Part shown: one piece after another, positions 34,107-43,624 of the stretch
How positions within the stretch are numbered: position 1 is the stretch's first letter
How the letters are laid out: the number at the start of each line of letters is the position of its first letter
NCBI GenBank assembly: GCA_052085365.1
Contig: JBQDFP010000013.1
Span: forward strand, 1-60,022
Length of the DNA stretch: 60,022 bases
From: Canibacter sp052085365
Lineage (GTDB): Bacteria > Actinomycetota > Actinomycetes > Actinomycetales > Microbacteriaceae
Direction of reading: 5' to 3'
Notes under the pieces: generated by a model
What the model was told of the DNA's origin: nothing
The model's input: the letters and a program-made list of their open reading frames with translations, nothing else
Databases searched by the model: none
Made by a program: the position numbers and the translations under genes

Positions 34107-35245
34107 GTTCAGCAACAAAGATTGCAGCACCCCGCGACCGTGGAGTTTCTGCTGGTGAGAAGATCTGGCTGGTAGCGCGCCGTGAAATCACGAGTCGTCT
34201 GCAAAGCAAAGGCTTCGTCGTCTCAATGGCCGTCATGATCGGCCTGGTCGTGCTGGCCGTGCTTGCCTCAGGCATTCTGCCAAAGTTCTTTGCAGACGAC
34301 GAAGGTTCAGCATCAGACTTGACCCAGGTCGCGGTTGTCGATTCCGACGTTGCCGGCATGCTGCCGAGCGACCAGTTTGCAGCCGAGCAGGTGGGTGATG
34401 CGGCAGCTGCTGAAGAAGCGGTTCGTAGTGGTGACGTTGAGGCCGCGGTTATCGAAAATACCGATACACCGTCGGGTGTGGAAGTGATCGCACTGGAAGA
34501 CGCTCCGTCAGCTCTGGTCGACGCTCTCACATTGACACCGGAAGTGACACTGCTTGATCCACTCACCGACAACCCCTTTATTGCCTACATGCTGGCGATT
34601 GCGTTCGGCGTGATCTTCATGTGGGGTGGGCTCACCTTTGGCACGATGATTGCTCAGAGCGTCGTGGAAGAAAAAAGCACCCGCATTGTTGAAATATTGC
34701 TGGCGACGGTGCGACCACGTGAACTCATGGCGGGCAAAGTGCTTGGCAATAGCATTCTCGCAATCGGTGTGATCATTCTGATTGTCGGGCTGTCCGTGGT
34801 GTCGATGCTCGTCACCGGTCAAGAGCTCCTGTTTGGTGAAGTCGGCATGTCACTGCTGTGGTTCGCGATTCTGTTCTTGGCGGGGTTTGTGCTGCTGGCC
34901 ACCCTGTACGCATCTATCGCAGCGCTGGTGTCACGCCAGGAAGATATCGGATCGGTCACCTCGCCACTCATGATGCTCGTGATGATTCCGTATTTCCTAG
35001 TCATCTTCTTCAACACCAACGCGACGGTGCTGGCTGTAATGAGTTATGTTCCGTTCTCGGCACCAGTGGGAATGCCGATGCGCGTGTACCTGGGCACAGC
35101 CCAGTGGTGGGAGCCGATTGTGTCGCTCGCGATTCTGGTGGTCACGATCGTGATCGTGCTGTTGCTCGGCGCAAGAATCTACGAAAACTCAATTCTGCGC
35201 ACCGGCGCACGCGTCAAGTTTGGTGACGCGATTAAGAGCTCATAA
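34103..35245 (+). CDS. ABC-2 transporter permease (NatB-like)
   Basis: A 380-residue membrane subunit. One helix near residues 35-55 is followed by an extracellular domain of about 110 residues, rich in acidic and alanine residues (SASDLTQVAVVDSD, AAEEAVRSGDVEAAV). Five C-terminal helices follow, with the conserved VEEKSTRIVEILLATVRPRELMAGK loop. This layout is that of NatB/YhaP-type sodium or antibiotic export permeases. It forms the transporter with the ATPase at 33222. The nearby two-component system suggests induction by cell-envelope stress or a toxic compound; that is inference. Confidence 0.9.
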   Translation: MSSATKIAAPRDRGVSAGEKIWLVARREITSRLQSKGFVVSMAVMIGLVVLAVLASGILPKFFADDEGSASDLTQVAVVDSDVAGMLPSDQFAAEQVGDAAAAEEAVRSGDVEAAVIENTDTPSGVEVIALEDAPSALVDALTLTPEVTLLDPLTDNPFIAYMLAIAFGVIFMWGGLTFGTMIAQSVVEEKSTRIVEILLATVRPRELMAGKVLGNSILAIGVIILIVGLSVVSMLVTGQELLFGEVGMSLLWFAILFLAGFVLLATLYASIAALVSRQEDIGSVTSPLMMLVMIPYFLVIFFNTNATVLAVMSYVPFSAPVGMPMRVYLGTAQWWEPIVSLAILVVTIVIVLLLGARIYENSILRTGARVKFGDAIKSS

Positions 35246-35256
35246 CGACGAGTTCA

Positions 35257-36138
35257 CTACCCGAAGATCATGGGCATATCGTCCTCGTCTTCATCGCCCA
35301 GCGGCAACAAGTCCAGGTCGAGATCACACACGACCGGCACGTGGTCGCTGGGCCCGTCACCTTTTCGCTCGTCGCGGTGGATCGATGCGTCGACCACCGC
35401 GTCAGCGAACGCCGAAGAGCCCATGATGAAGTCGATGCGCATCCCTTCATTCTTTGGAAACTTCAGTCGCTGATAATCCCAGAACGTGAACCCTTCTGGC
35501 TGAATCGGCCGGACGACATCGCTCAGTTGGGTTTCAAACGAACGAAACACTTCACGTTCGGGTTCTGAAATGTGTGTCGAAACTCCTGGCACGAATGATG
35601 GATCATTCATGTCCGAATCTAACGGCGCGATGTTCCAGTCACCCATTAGGGCAAGCGGCAGCTGTGGGTCGGCTTCAAGCCACGTATCAACATCGTTTTT
35701 GAGCGTGCGCAGCCACTCGAGTTTGTAGGAATAGTGTGGATCATCAAGTCCCCGCCCATTGGGAACGTACAGAGTCCACAACCGTAGATCACCCACAGTG
35801 ACGCCGAGCGCGCGCGCCTCGAGCGGTAGATCGTTCGGACCGATGCCTTGGGCTTCTTCCTGGCCTTTTATTGGTTTGCCAAAGCCCGGCATTTGCTCAA
35901 AAGATGTAGAAATGTCCATCATTTCATGTCGGCTGGCAAACGCGACCCCGTTCCACTGATTCAGGCCGTGAATGGCCAAGTGGTAGCCGGCACGTTCAAA
36001 CGCTTCAACCGGAAACTGGTCGGGACGGCATTTAATTTCTTGCATCCCCAGCACGTCAATATCTTCACGCACGAGCCAGTCCACAACGCGGTCGACGCGG
36101 GTCCGAATCGAGTTCACATTCCAAGTGGCGATACGCAT
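35257..36138 (-). CDS. xthA: Exodeoxyribonuclease III-family nuclease (paralogue 2)
   Basis: A 293-residue base-excision-repair nuclease. Family motifs: MRIATWNVNSIRTR at the N-terminus, VLGMQEIKCRPDQFP with the metal-binding glutamate, TLYVPNGRGLDDPHYSYKLEW, ALMGDWNIAPLDSD, FTFWDYQRLKFPKNEGMRIDF and the catalytic histidine in GPSDHVPVVCDL. These match classical XthA more closely than the protein at 19013. An acidic tail (GDEDEDDMP) is unusual. I start it at 36138, where the conserved MRIATWNVN begins; the open frame upstream to 36183 is not family-like. It is convergent with the transporter permease, 11 bases apart. Confidence 0.95.
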   Translation of the reverse strand: MRIATWNVNSIRTRVDRVVDWLVREDIDVLGMQEIKCRPDQFPVEAFERAGYHLAIHGLNQWNGVAFASRHEMMDISTSFEQMPGFGKPIKGQEEAQGIGPNDLPLEARALGVTVGDLRLWTLYVPNGRGLDDPHYSYKLEWLRTLKNDVDTWLEADPQLPLALMGDWNIAPLDSDMNDPSFVPGVSTHISEPEREVFRSFETQLSDVVRPIQPEGFTFWDYQRLKFPKNEGMRIDFIMGSSAFADAVVDASIHRDERKGDGPSDHVPVVCDLDLDLLPLGDEDEDDMPMIFG

Positions 36139-36268
36139 GGACACCACTGTACCGTCTAAAAATTTCCTCCCAGACTCCGCCAAAAATTGCCACAGTACTC
36201 AGCGAGCTTGATGAATTTAATGCAAGCCTGGCAATAGCAAGTTCACATGTAAACAAGGGGGTTTCACA

Positions 36269-37855
36269 ATGAGCGAATTTGATTACATTATTGTCGGCGC
36301 TGGTGGAAGCGGTGGAGTGCTCGCGAGTCGACTGAGTGAAGATCCACGCAACAAAGTTTTGTTGATTGAACGCGGCGGTGGTGGGCGAAACCCACTGATT
36401 TATATTCCGAAAGGGTTCTTTTTCACGCTGGCTGACGAAAAGCTGGCGTCCACGTACGTGTCGAACCCCTTTGGCCCGCTGAATTATGCGGAACCGTGGC
36501 AACGCGGTCGCGGGCTGGGCGGCTCAACTGCAGTGAACGGCATGATGTATGTGCGAGGTTACGAACGTGACTACGCGTCACTCGCTGCAAAAACCCACGA
36601 ACGGTGGGGTTGGCACAACTTCATTCGCGCGTTCAAAGCTATGGAAGATCATAATCTGGGCCCGACAGCTACTCGCGGAGTCGGGGGTCCGCTCGGCATC
36701 ACAGTTGAAACAGACAGTGATGACGAGGTGGTACGTCGCACCATCGATGCCGCAGGTGAGGCCGGGCTCGAGCACGTCACCGATCTCAACGAGCAGCAAC
36801 AAGAACAGATCGGATTTACCCCGTCAACGATTAAGAACGGTATACGGCAGTCGACCGCCAACAGTTTTATTCGACCGGCAATGCGGCGAGACAATTTGAC
36901 CGTTGTTACTGACACCTACATTTCGCACATTATTTTTGATGGCACGACCGCGGTCGGTGTTCGAGGACGGCACCGCGATCAGGGCATCGAATACCGTGCG
37001 AATAAAGAAGTAATTTTGAGTGCTGGCACCCTCGAAACCGCAATGCTGCTTGAACGGTCCGGTATCGGCCAGGGCGAGGTGTTGCGCAATGCTGGAGTCG
37101 AGCAGCTCGTCGAAAGCCCAAACGTTGGTGAACGAATCATCGAACAGCATGGACTGACTTCGCAAGTGCGGTTCAAACGTGAAATTGGCAACACGCTTGA
37201 CCTGAGTACCCGAGTGAAACAGCTGGCCCAGGGCGCGAAATATATGGCAACTCGAACCGGCCCGGTCTCAACGGCTGGCTATGACCTGATGGCGCACATC
37301 AAATCCAGTCCCGAAGCTGACCGCCCAGATATTCAATCGGTCATAGTGCCGTTTGCGTTGGACTTTTCGTCAGGAATGGACCCTGCCAAATGGCCGGGAA
37401 TGTTCTTACTCGCCTATCAAATCTTTCCAACGACGACGAGCTCACTGCATATTAACGACTGGTCACCGAGCACAGCGCCCACACTGTCAGCGAACTATTT
37501 CCAGACGGAATATGACCGCCAAGTCACCGGTAACGCGCTCGAGAAATTGCGTGAAATAACCGCGCAGGGTCCGCTGGCTGACGTTATCGAAACGGAAGAA
37601 GAGCCCGGCGACAAGGTGCGCACGCCCGAGGAGACACTCGAGTGGGCAGCCTCTCCAGGTATGACCATTGCTCACGCTATTGGATCCGCTGCTATGGGCA
37701 ACGAGGACGAAGACGTGGTCGATACAGAACTTCGAGTGCGCGGAGTCGAGGGGCTTCGTGTGGTGGATCTATCAGTCATGCCCGAGCAGGTTGCGGGAAA
37801 TACCGCATCAACAGCGATGGCACTAGGTTGGCTTGCTGCCGACCTGTTCCGATAA
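36269..37855 (+). CDS. GMC-family flavin oxidoreductase (choline dehydrogenase-like)
   Basis: A 528-residue FAD-dependent oxidoreductase of the glucose-methanol-choline family. The FAD-binding motif YIIVGAGGSGGVLASRL starts at residue 6, GRGLGGSTAVNGMMYVRG is the first GMC signature, and the second-signature region reads EVILSAGTLETAMLLERSGIG. Near the C-terminus, HAIGSAAMGNEDEDVVD and GLRVVDLSVMPEQVAGNTAST hold the catalytic His/Asn region, slightly divergent from the usual HPxGTxxMG. Substrates in the family are alcohols such as choline or sugars; none can be chosen here. The ATG at 36269 follows AAGGGGGTTTCACA. No choline or betaine gene adjoins it. Confidence 0.92.
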   Translation: MSEFDYIIVGAGGSGGVLASRLSEDPRNKVLLIERGGGGRNPLIYIPKGFFFTLADEKLASTYVSNPFGPLNYAEPWQRGRGLGGSTAVNGMMYVRGYERDYASLAAKTHERWGWHNFIRAFKAMEDHNLGPTATRGVGGPLGITVETDSDDEVVRRTIDAAGEAGLEHVTDLNEQQQEQIGFTPSTIKNGIRQSTANSFIRPAMRRDNLTVVTDTYISHIIFDGTTAVGVRGRHRDQGIEYRANKEVILSAGTLETAMLLERSGIGQGEVLRNAGVEQLVESPNVGERIIEQHGLTSQVRFKREIGNTLDLSTRVKQLAQGAKYMATRTGPVSTAGYDLMAHIKSSPEADRPDIQSVIVPFALDFSSGMDPAKWPGMFLLAYQIFPTTTSSLHINDWSPSTAPTLSANYFQTEYDRQVTGNALEKLREITAQGPLADVIETEEEPGDKVRTPEETLEWAASPGMTIAHAIGSAAMGNEDEDVVDTELRVRGVEGLRVVDLSVMPEQVAGNTASTAMALGWLAADLFR

Positions 37856-37863
37856 CCGTGAAT

Positions 37864-37937
37864 TGGAGGGGATGACGGGAATCGAACCCGCGCTGTCTGC
37901 TTGGGAAGCAGAAGTTCTACCATTGAACTACATCCCC
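37864..37937 (-). tRNA. tRNA-Gly (anticodon CCC), CCA encoded
   Basis: On the minus strand a complete cloverleaf can be drawn: acceptor GGGGATG/CATCCCC, D-arm with GTTCAATGGTAGAAC, anticodon stem TCTGC/GCAGA around the loop TTCCCAA (anticodon CCC, decoding GGG), and a T-arm with GGGTTCGATTCCC. A discriminator T is followed by encoded CCA (37866-37864). Confidence 0.95.
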
Positions 37938-38231
37938 ACGTTGAAGTATCAACGAAGATAACGAATTGACACTATCAGATCGTTGGTTTGTATCCCCTTA
38001 ATGGCTATAACCTGACATCTTTTCGATCAGACGTAGGCTACGAAACCAGTCAAAAATACCGGAAAACGCTACTGAAACACGCGATTATTCTGGATATTAC
38101 CTACTTTTGTTCGTTCACTATAGACTGCTGGAAACCTGGCATCACGGCAGACGCGATGCATGTCAAAATCGTGACTCTGAGTCGTCAGGAACACGGGTCT
38201 GTAACTCAACTTTGGTAGTAGGGGATTGGCA
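37938..38231. other. 294-base gap, tRNA upstream region and importer leader
   Basis: Contains the promoter of the tRNA-Gly gene on one side and that of the polyamine-type importer on the other. It is AT-richer than its surroundings. A TATAGACT sequence near 38119 could be a -10 box for the importer, but its -35 is unclear. No gene or structured RNA was recognised. Confidence 0.4.
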
Positions 38232-39413
38232 ATGGAGCCTTCACAGTTTTTCACATCGTCGAATCGGGCAGAAGTATCGAATCTTTCGCGTAGAAGACTT
38301 CTGCAATACGCAGGCATTATGGCTGGCGCTTCGCTGCTCACGGCATGCTCGACGAACCCCGCAGACTCAGGCGCAGCAGGTGGAGGCGGCGCGTCAGATG
38401 AACTGACGTGGTCGAACTGGCCGCTGTCCGTTGACACCGAAGATGACGGCACAATTCCCAGCCTGGAAGAGTTCAAAGAACGTACGGGAATTCAGGTTGA
38501 TTATCTGGCCGAGATCAATAGCAACGATGAATGGTTCGCGAAAGTGCAGCCGCTCATGCAGGGCGGGCAAGGCATCCCTTCAAGTCTCATCAGCCCAACC
38601 GACTGGATGGGCGGTCGGTTCATTGACCTGGAGTGGGCGCAAAAGCTCGACAAAGGTAAAATTCCAAACTCGAAAAATCTGTTGTCTGCGTTTGAGAGTC
38701 CCGCCTTCGACGACACACGCACCTATTCGCTGCCGTGGCAGGGCTGGCTCGTGGGTATCGCCGTCAACACCGATGTGACGGGCAAAGACGTTCAGAGCGT
38801 TGATGAACTTCTCAACGACAAGGCGCTGAAGGGGAAAGTGTCCCTGCTGACGGAACTTCGAGAAACCACCGGGACACTTATGCTTGCAAACGGTGCCGAC
38901 CCCGGAGACTTCTCAGAAGACGAATTCCATAACGCGTTGGAAATGATCGATAAAGCCTCAGCAGATGGCCAGTTCCGCCGCTTCACAGGAAACGATTACG
39001 CAGCCGACCTGGCACAGGGCAATATTGGTGCGTGCTTCGCCTGGGCCGGGGACGTCGTGCAACTGGCGATGGATAACCCGGCAATTAAGTTCTTCATCCC
39101 CGAATCTGGTGCGATGCTCATGGAAGACGTCATGATGATTCCTGAAGGTGCCCCAAACCCAGACGGTGCTCACGACCTCATCGACTTCTACTTTGATCCA
39201 GAAATTGCTGCCCAGGTTTCTGCGTATGTCAACGCAGTGTGCCCGGTCGAAGGTGCGCAAGACGCGATGGCTGATATTGATCCAGAACTCGTCGACAACG
39301 AACTCATCTTCCCCACCGACGAAGCAATGAAGAAGATGTTTACCTACATGCCGCTGTCACTTGATGAAAACCAGGACTATCAAGCAGCGTTCGATAAGTC
39401 GATGGGCCTGTAG
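38232..39413 (+). CDS. Polyamine-type ABC transporter, substrate-binding protein
   Basis: A 393-residue extracytoplasmic binding protein of the PotD/PotF type. The N-terminus has a twin-arginine motif (SRRRLLQYAG) followed by a hydrophobic stretch ending in a lipobox (LLTAC), so it is probably a Tat-exported lipoprotein. The mature domain has LTWSNWPLSVD, YLAEINSNDEWFAKVQPLM and the TDWMGGRFIDLEW region of spermidine/putrescine binders. The ATG at 38232 has TAGGGGATTGGC upstream. It is first in the operon binder-ATPase-permease-permease. Spermidine or putrescine is the default ligand; related systems bind other cations or sulfonates. Confidence 0.9.
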   Translation: MEPSQFFTSSNRAEVSNLSRRRLLQYAGIMAGASLLTACSTNPADSGAAGGGGASDELTWSNWPLSVDTEDDGTIPSLEEFKERTGIQVDYLAEINSNDEWFAKVQPLMQGGQGIPSSLISPTDWMGGRFIDLEWAQKLDKGKIPNSKNLLSAFESPAFDDTRTYSLPWQGWLVGIAVNTDVTGKDVQSVDELLNDKALKGKVSLLTELRETTGTLMLANGADPGDFSEDEFHNALEMIDKASADGQFRRFTGNDYAADLAQGNIGACFAWAGDVVQLAMDNPAIKFFIPESGAMLMEDVMMIPEGAPNPDGAHDLIDFYFDPEIAAQVSAYVNAVCPVEGAQDAMADIDPELVDNELIFPTDEAMKKMFTYMPLSLDENQDYQAAFDKSMGL

Positions 39414-39444
39414 TCCGTCAAGAAACTGAAGAGGGTCACACGTC

Positions 39445-40626
39445 ATGAATGAACAAGTCCGCGAGGGCGATCTCGACTTACGAAATCTTGTCAAGCAATT
39501 CGGTACCACCACCGTTGTTGACAACCTGAACTTACATATCCCGAGCGGGCAACTGTTTGCGCTGCTTGGCCCCTCAGGCTGCGGGAAAACAACAACGTTG
39601 CGCATGGTTGCTGGCTTGGAACGGCCGAACAGCGGAGAAATTCACCTGTCTGGCACCGACATCACGAACCTGCGTTCGTACCGCAGACCAGTCAACACCG
39701 TATTTCAGTCATACGCGTTGTTTCCACACCTCACAATTTTTGACAATGTCGCGTTCGGGTTAAAAGAACTTCGCCGTAAGGACATTAAAACCAAGGTGAC
39801 GCAGATCTTGGAAACAGTGGAATTGCTCGGGATGGCGCATCGAAAACCCGCGCAGCTCTCTGGCGGCCAACAGCAACGTGTGGCGCTCGCGCGCGCAATA
39901 GTGAACGAACCGCAGGTGTTGCTCCTGGACGAGCCGCTCGGTGCACTCGATATGAAACTGCGTCGCCAAATGCAATATCAGGTGAAGAACATTCAACAGG
40001 AGCTGGGGCTCACGTTCCTGCACGTTACCCACGATCAAGAAGAAGCCATGACAATGGCCGACAAGATCGCTGTTATGAACGGCGGCAAGATTGAACAGAT
40101 GGGTGCTCCGGAAGAGCTCTACGAATCACCCAAGACCGCATTCGTCGCAAACTTCCTGGGCTCCTCGAACCTGCTCGCTGCGCAACTGAAAGGTGCGGAA
40201 GGGGACTTCCAGGTTGCTGAGCTGTACGGACAGACAGTCCGTGTGCCGACGGGACGAGTGCAGAGCTCCAAGAATGATGTGTTTGTGGGGGTGCGGCCAG
40301 AAAAGATTTATCTCAGTACGGCTGGTGTCCCTGAAAGTAACGAGAATGAGATTGACGGAACTGTGGTTGATTCGTCATACATTGGCATTGGCACCGAATA
40401 CATTGTCAGTATTGCTGGAGCGACGGACCAAGTGAAGGCCTTCCAGCAAAACGCGGGCGCCGTCGAACGTTTAGCGCCCGGAACTCCGGTGAAATTGCGT
40501 TGGCATGTGCAGCACACGTTTGCGCTCGACGGTGACGAGGATCCACATGCTGGTGAAGGTACTGCATCAGGTCCCGACACGAAACACATTTCAACGGTGC
40601 CAGACACGGTTGGGGCGAAGGGATAA
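39445..40626 (+). CDS. potA: Polyamine-type ABC transporter ATPase
   Basis: A 393-residue ATPase of the CUT/PotA class. Walker A is GPSGCGKTTTL, the Q-loop is NTVFQSYALFPHL, the signature is LSGGQQQRVALARAI, Walker B is VLLLDEPLGALDM and the H-loop is FLHVTHDQEEAM. The C-terminal ~130 residues form the regulatory TOBE-type domain (VGVRPEKIYLS, IGTEYIVSI). It lies 31 bases after the binding-protein gene and four bases before the first permease gene. Confidence 0.93.
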   Translation: MNEQVREGDLDLRNLVKQFGTTTVVDNLNLHIPSGQLFALLGPSGCGKTTTLRMVAGLERPNSGEIHLSGTDITNLRSYRRPVNTVFQSYALFPHLTIFDNVAFGLKELRRKDIKTKVTQILETVELLGMAHRKPAQLSGGQQQRVALARAIVNEPQVLLLDEPLGALDMKLRRQMQYQVKNIQQELGLTFLHVTHDQEEAMTMADKIAVMNGGKIEQMGAPEELYESPKTAFVANFLGSSNLLAAQLKGAEGDFQVAELYGQTVRVPTGRVQSSKNDVFVGVRPEKIYLSTAGVPESNENEIDGTVVDSSYIGIGTEYIVSIAGATDQVKAFQQNAGAVERLAPGTPVKLRWHVQHTFALDGDEDPHAGEGTASGPDTKHISTVPDTVGAKG

Positions 40627-40630
40627 GCCC

Positions 40631-41494
40631 ATGTCAACAGTGCAGACGCGGCCTCCGAGAAACTATGCGCCGCTCTTCTTACTGGCCCCGATGTTTGTGT
40701 GGCTGGCGATCTTCTTTATCGCCCCGCTCATTACTCTGCTGATGGGGTCATTGCAGTCCGGATCGTACCAACAGGGTTTTGACTTTACGTTTGAGTTCTC
40801 AAACTATGTGACTGCCCTCTCCAATTACTGGCCCTGGTATCTGCGCTCGCTGATTTATGCTGCGATTGCAACCATATGCGCGCTCGTTATTGCGTATCCG
40901 CTCGCCTACATGATCGTGTTCAAGGCCGGGCAGTGGAAATATGTGCTGCTTGTGCTCGTGGTGGCGCCACTGTTCGCAAGTTTCTTGGTTCGTACCCTCG
41001 CATGGACCACGATCCTCGCAGATGAAGGAATCGTCGTCAGCACGTTAAGAAACCTGCATCTACTTGGACCGGATCAGTGGCTTCTTGCCAGCCCCGCTGC
41101 GGTGATTGCCGGTCTGACATATAACTTCTTGCCGTTTATGACCCTCCCCATTTATGTCAGCCTCGATCGCATCGATCAGTCCCTCGTTGAGGCAGCCTCA
41201 GACCTGTACGCAAGCGGGTTTGGTGCGTTTAGAAAAGTGACACTGCCGCTGTCGATACCCGGCATTGTCTCGGGCATGCTGCTGGTGTTTATTCCCGCCG
41301 CGGGAGATTTTGTGAATGCGCAGCTGCTGGGCAGTGTCAGCACACAAATGATCGGAAACGTGATCGACAGTCAATACCTCAGGGCTCTGGACTACCCGCT
41401 CGCATCAGCGCTCGCGGTCATTCTCATTATCTTGATTATCGGTCTCGTGACAGTGTCGCTGCGACGCTCGCGATCGTCAGACAGCATTTTTTAG
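40631..41494 (+). CDS. potB: Polyamine-type ABC transporter permease (PotB-like)
   Basis: A 287-residue permease with six predicted helices. The EAA loop facing the ATPase reads EAASDLYASGFGAFRKVTLPLSIPGI. The frame is open upstream into the ATPase gene, but the family start MSTVQTRP at the ATG at 40631 is preferred; GAAGGGATAAGCCC supplies the ribosome-binding site. It is followed after 12 bases by the second permease gene. Confidence 0.93.
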   Translation: MSTVQTRPPRNYAPLFLLAPMFVWLAIFFIAPLITLLMGSLQSGSYQQGFDFTFEFSNYVTALSNYWPWYLRSLIYAAIATICALVIAYPLAYMIVFKAGQWKYVLLVLVVAPLFASFLVRTLAWTTILADEGIVVSTLRNLHLLGPDQWLLASPAAVIAGLTYNFLPFMTLPIYVSLDRIDQSLVEAASDLYASGFGAFRKVTLPLSIPGIVSGMLLVFIPAAGDFVNAQLLGSVSTQMIGNVIDSQYLRALDYPLASALAVILIILIIGLVTVSLRRSRSSDSIF

Positions 41495-41506
41495 GAAGGC
41501 TTAACG

Positions 41507-42340
41507 ATGACTACGAGTTTGAACTATTCACCGACCTGGGAACGCATCTCTGGGTTTATCGGTCGACACATTGTTCGCGTCATTGGTGCCCTGGCAACGA
41601 TCTACCTGATGCTGCCGATCGCTGTGATTTTTATCATGTCATTTAATAAACCAGCCGGTCGATACAACTATTCATTTAGTGAACCAACTGTTGATAACTG
41701 GCTCAACATGTGCGGAGTTCACGGCCTCTGTGACTCGGTCAAGATGAGCCTGCAGATTGCATTCGGCGCGGCGATCGCGGCAACAATCATTGGCGTGCTG
41801 GCCGCCTACGCGCTGACCAGGTTTAAGTTCCATGGGCAGGGGGCTGTGAACATGTTGGTGCTGCTGCCTATGACCTTCCCAGAAGTAGTCCTGGGTGCGT
41901 CACTGTTGACCCTGTACGTAAATATGGGGCTCCCACTTGGGCCAGTGACGATTCTGCTTGCTCACATTATGTTTTGCATCAGTTTCGTGGTGATTGTCGT
42001 GAAGGCACGGCTGGCGATGCTTGATGCCTCGCTGACAGAAGCCGCAGCTGACCTCTACGCAACGCCGTGGCGCGCTTTTAGTCGAGTGACGCTACCACTT
42101 GCCGCGCCGGGTATTTTTGCTGGCGCAGTTCTGGCGTTTGCGCTTTCGTTTGATGACTTCATCATCACAAACTTCAACTCGGGTAATACGATGACCTTCC
42201 CCATCTACGTCTGGGGTGCGGTCAAACGCGGCGTTCCACCTCAGGTGAACGTGATTGCTGCGTTGATTTTCTTGATTGTTATGGCGATTGCGCTGACTAT
42301 GTCAATAGTGACAACAGTTCGGGCCCGCCGGGCACAGTAG
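41507..42340 (+). CDS. potC: Polyamine-type ABC transporter permease (PotC-like)
   Basis: A 277-residue permease with six predicted helices and the EAA loop EAAADLYATPWRAFSRVTLPLAAPGI. The preceding AGGAAGGCTTAACG provides a good ribosome-binding site. It is the final gene of the importer operon. The convergent lipoprotein gene ends three bases beyond its stop, and no hairpin terminator separates them. Confidence 0.93.
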   Translation: MTTSLNYSPTWERISGFIGRHIVRVIGALATIYLMLPIAVIFIMSFNKPAGRYNYSFSEPTVDNWLNMCGVHGLCDSVKMSLQIAFGAAIAATIIGVLAAYALTRFKFHGQGAVNMLVLLPMTFPEVVLGASLLTLYVNMGLPLGPVTILLAHIMFCISFVVIVVKARLAMLDASLTEAAADLYATPWRAFSRVTLPLAAPGIFAGAVLAFALSFDDFIITNFNSGNTMTFPIYVWGAVKRGVPPQVNVIAALIFLIVMAIALTMSIVTTVRARRAQ

Positions 42341-42343
42341 TTG

Positions 42344-43624
42344 TTAGTCTTTGCAGATTGCCAGTGAGTCGAGCTGCTTCGACTGAGCTTCAGCATCCCA
42401 AGGAATCTCAAACCCCGCCTCTTCAGCGGCTTTCGCGGCGATCGCGAAGGCCGCTGATTTAGCGATCGCGTCTTTGCCAGCTGAATTGTTGAGCGAAACG
42501 ACGACGGTGAAACCGGTTTCGGGCTCAATGTAGGACGCTGTCATCGTGCCTGGTAGTGAACCAACCCTGCCGTAGAGCGGCCCAATCTTTTCAGTTCCGA
42601 ACGCATACTCGTTTACAACCTGGCCCTCTTTTGGCTCGGGTGCCTCTTCGACGATCTTGTCGTCTTTATCGCGTTTCGGGTTCACGAGCGACTGGGGCTC
42701 ACTCACCGAATTGAACAGCTTCTTGCCGCCGAATTCGCCCGCAAAGTAGCTTGCGTAAAATTTGTGGAGATCATCAGCTGTGGTGATCGTTGCACCCGCG
42801 CCTCCGAGCAGTGTTGGTGAGACGTTCTCGAGCTGAATAGGGTCGGCATCACATACCGGGTCGCCACCTGAGCGGGGGTAGGTGAACGCATTCATTGCAC
42901 CATCAGGAGCCTCAGTTTTGCTCATGTCGGGGTAGTCAGTGCGGCTCATCTTGGCGGGCTCAAAAACGTATGTGTTGAGCAAGTAGTTTAACGATTTGCC
43001 GGTGGCCGCGCGCAGTGCGCGAGCAAGCACGACCGCGTCAGTGTTTGAAATATATACATCTTCACCCTTACCCGGAAGCGGTGACTTTGTCAGCCCCTGT
43101 GCAAACAACTCATTCGGGTTCCACGGGCGTTCCGGGTTGGCGTTGGCCATGGGCTCGTACACGTTTTTGTATTCGGCGAGACCAGAAGTGCCCTGGCAGA
43201 GATCTGCGTAGGTGATGCCTTCGATGCCAACCTGGCGGGGCAGATCTTCGACGATTTCTCGGTCGAGTTCAAGAATCCCGCGCTGCACAAGCTCGAGGAG
43301 CACAGCGCACCCTTCGGGGGCGCTGGCTTCGCCTGCACGTATCGGGGCGTTTGCGGTGAGATCTTCGTTGCCGTAGGTGGTGACGTATGCGGTGTCGTCG
43401 GGCATCCAGACTCCGACGATTGCTTCGCTTGATTTGCTGACCTCCATGGCCTGCTCGATGGTTTCGTCTACTCCCTGTGACACGGTGTCTGAGACGGAGT
43501 TGAGACCGCCTTTGGGGAGCCCATCATCGTCACTTGTGCACGCAGTCAAAACGAGCGAACCGACAGCGAGCGCGCTTATGACAGCGTAGGTCCGTGAACG
43601 GCTTCGCGAAAACTTCGAGACCAA
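42344..43624 (-). CDS. Beta-lactamase-fold lipoprotein lacking catalytic motifs
   Basis: A predicted lipoprotein of 426 residues from a TTG at 43624 (GGTGGT upstream; longer starts exist). It has a basic N-terminus, a hydrophobic segment and the lipobox LVLTAC. The body follows the serine beta-lactamase / D-alanyl-D-alanine carboxypeptidase (class C, AmpH-like) pattern: LLELVQRGILELDREI, the ITYADLCQGTSGLAEY turn, and TASYIEPETGFTVVVSLNNS near the end. The expected SxxK nucleophile motif is absent (region RAGEASAPEGCAV), YxN reads YISN with the tyrosine displaced, and the HxG-like triad is RVG. It is therefore probably a non-catalytic envelope protein, possibly peptidoglycan-binding. A changed mechanism is the alternative. 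Confidence 0.8.
   Translation of the reverse strand: MVSKFSRSRSRTYAVISALAVGSLVLTACTSDDDGLPKGGLNSVSDTVSQGVDETIEQAMEVSKSSEAIVGVWMPDDTAYVTTYGNEDLTANAPIRAGEASAPEGCAVLLELVQRGILELDREIVEDLPRQVGIEGITYADLCQGTSGLAEYKNVYEPMANANPERPWNPNELFAQGLTKSPLPGKGEDVYISNTDAVVLARALRAATGKSLNYLLNTYVFEPAKMSRTDYPDMSKTEAPDGAMNAFTYPRSGGDPVCDADPIQLENVSPTLLGGAGATITTADDLHKFYASYFAGEFGGKKLFNSVSEPQSLVNPKRDKDDKIVEEAPEPKEGQVVNEYAFGTEKIGPLYGRVGSLPGTMTASYIEPETGFTVVVSLNNSAGKDAIAKSAAFAIAAKAAEEAGFEIPWDAEAQSKQLDSLAICKD

Noticed and set aside
40505..40630. Longer start for the PotB-like permease
   Set aside because: It lies wholly inside the ATPase gene in another frame. The ATG at 40631 has a good site and the family start.
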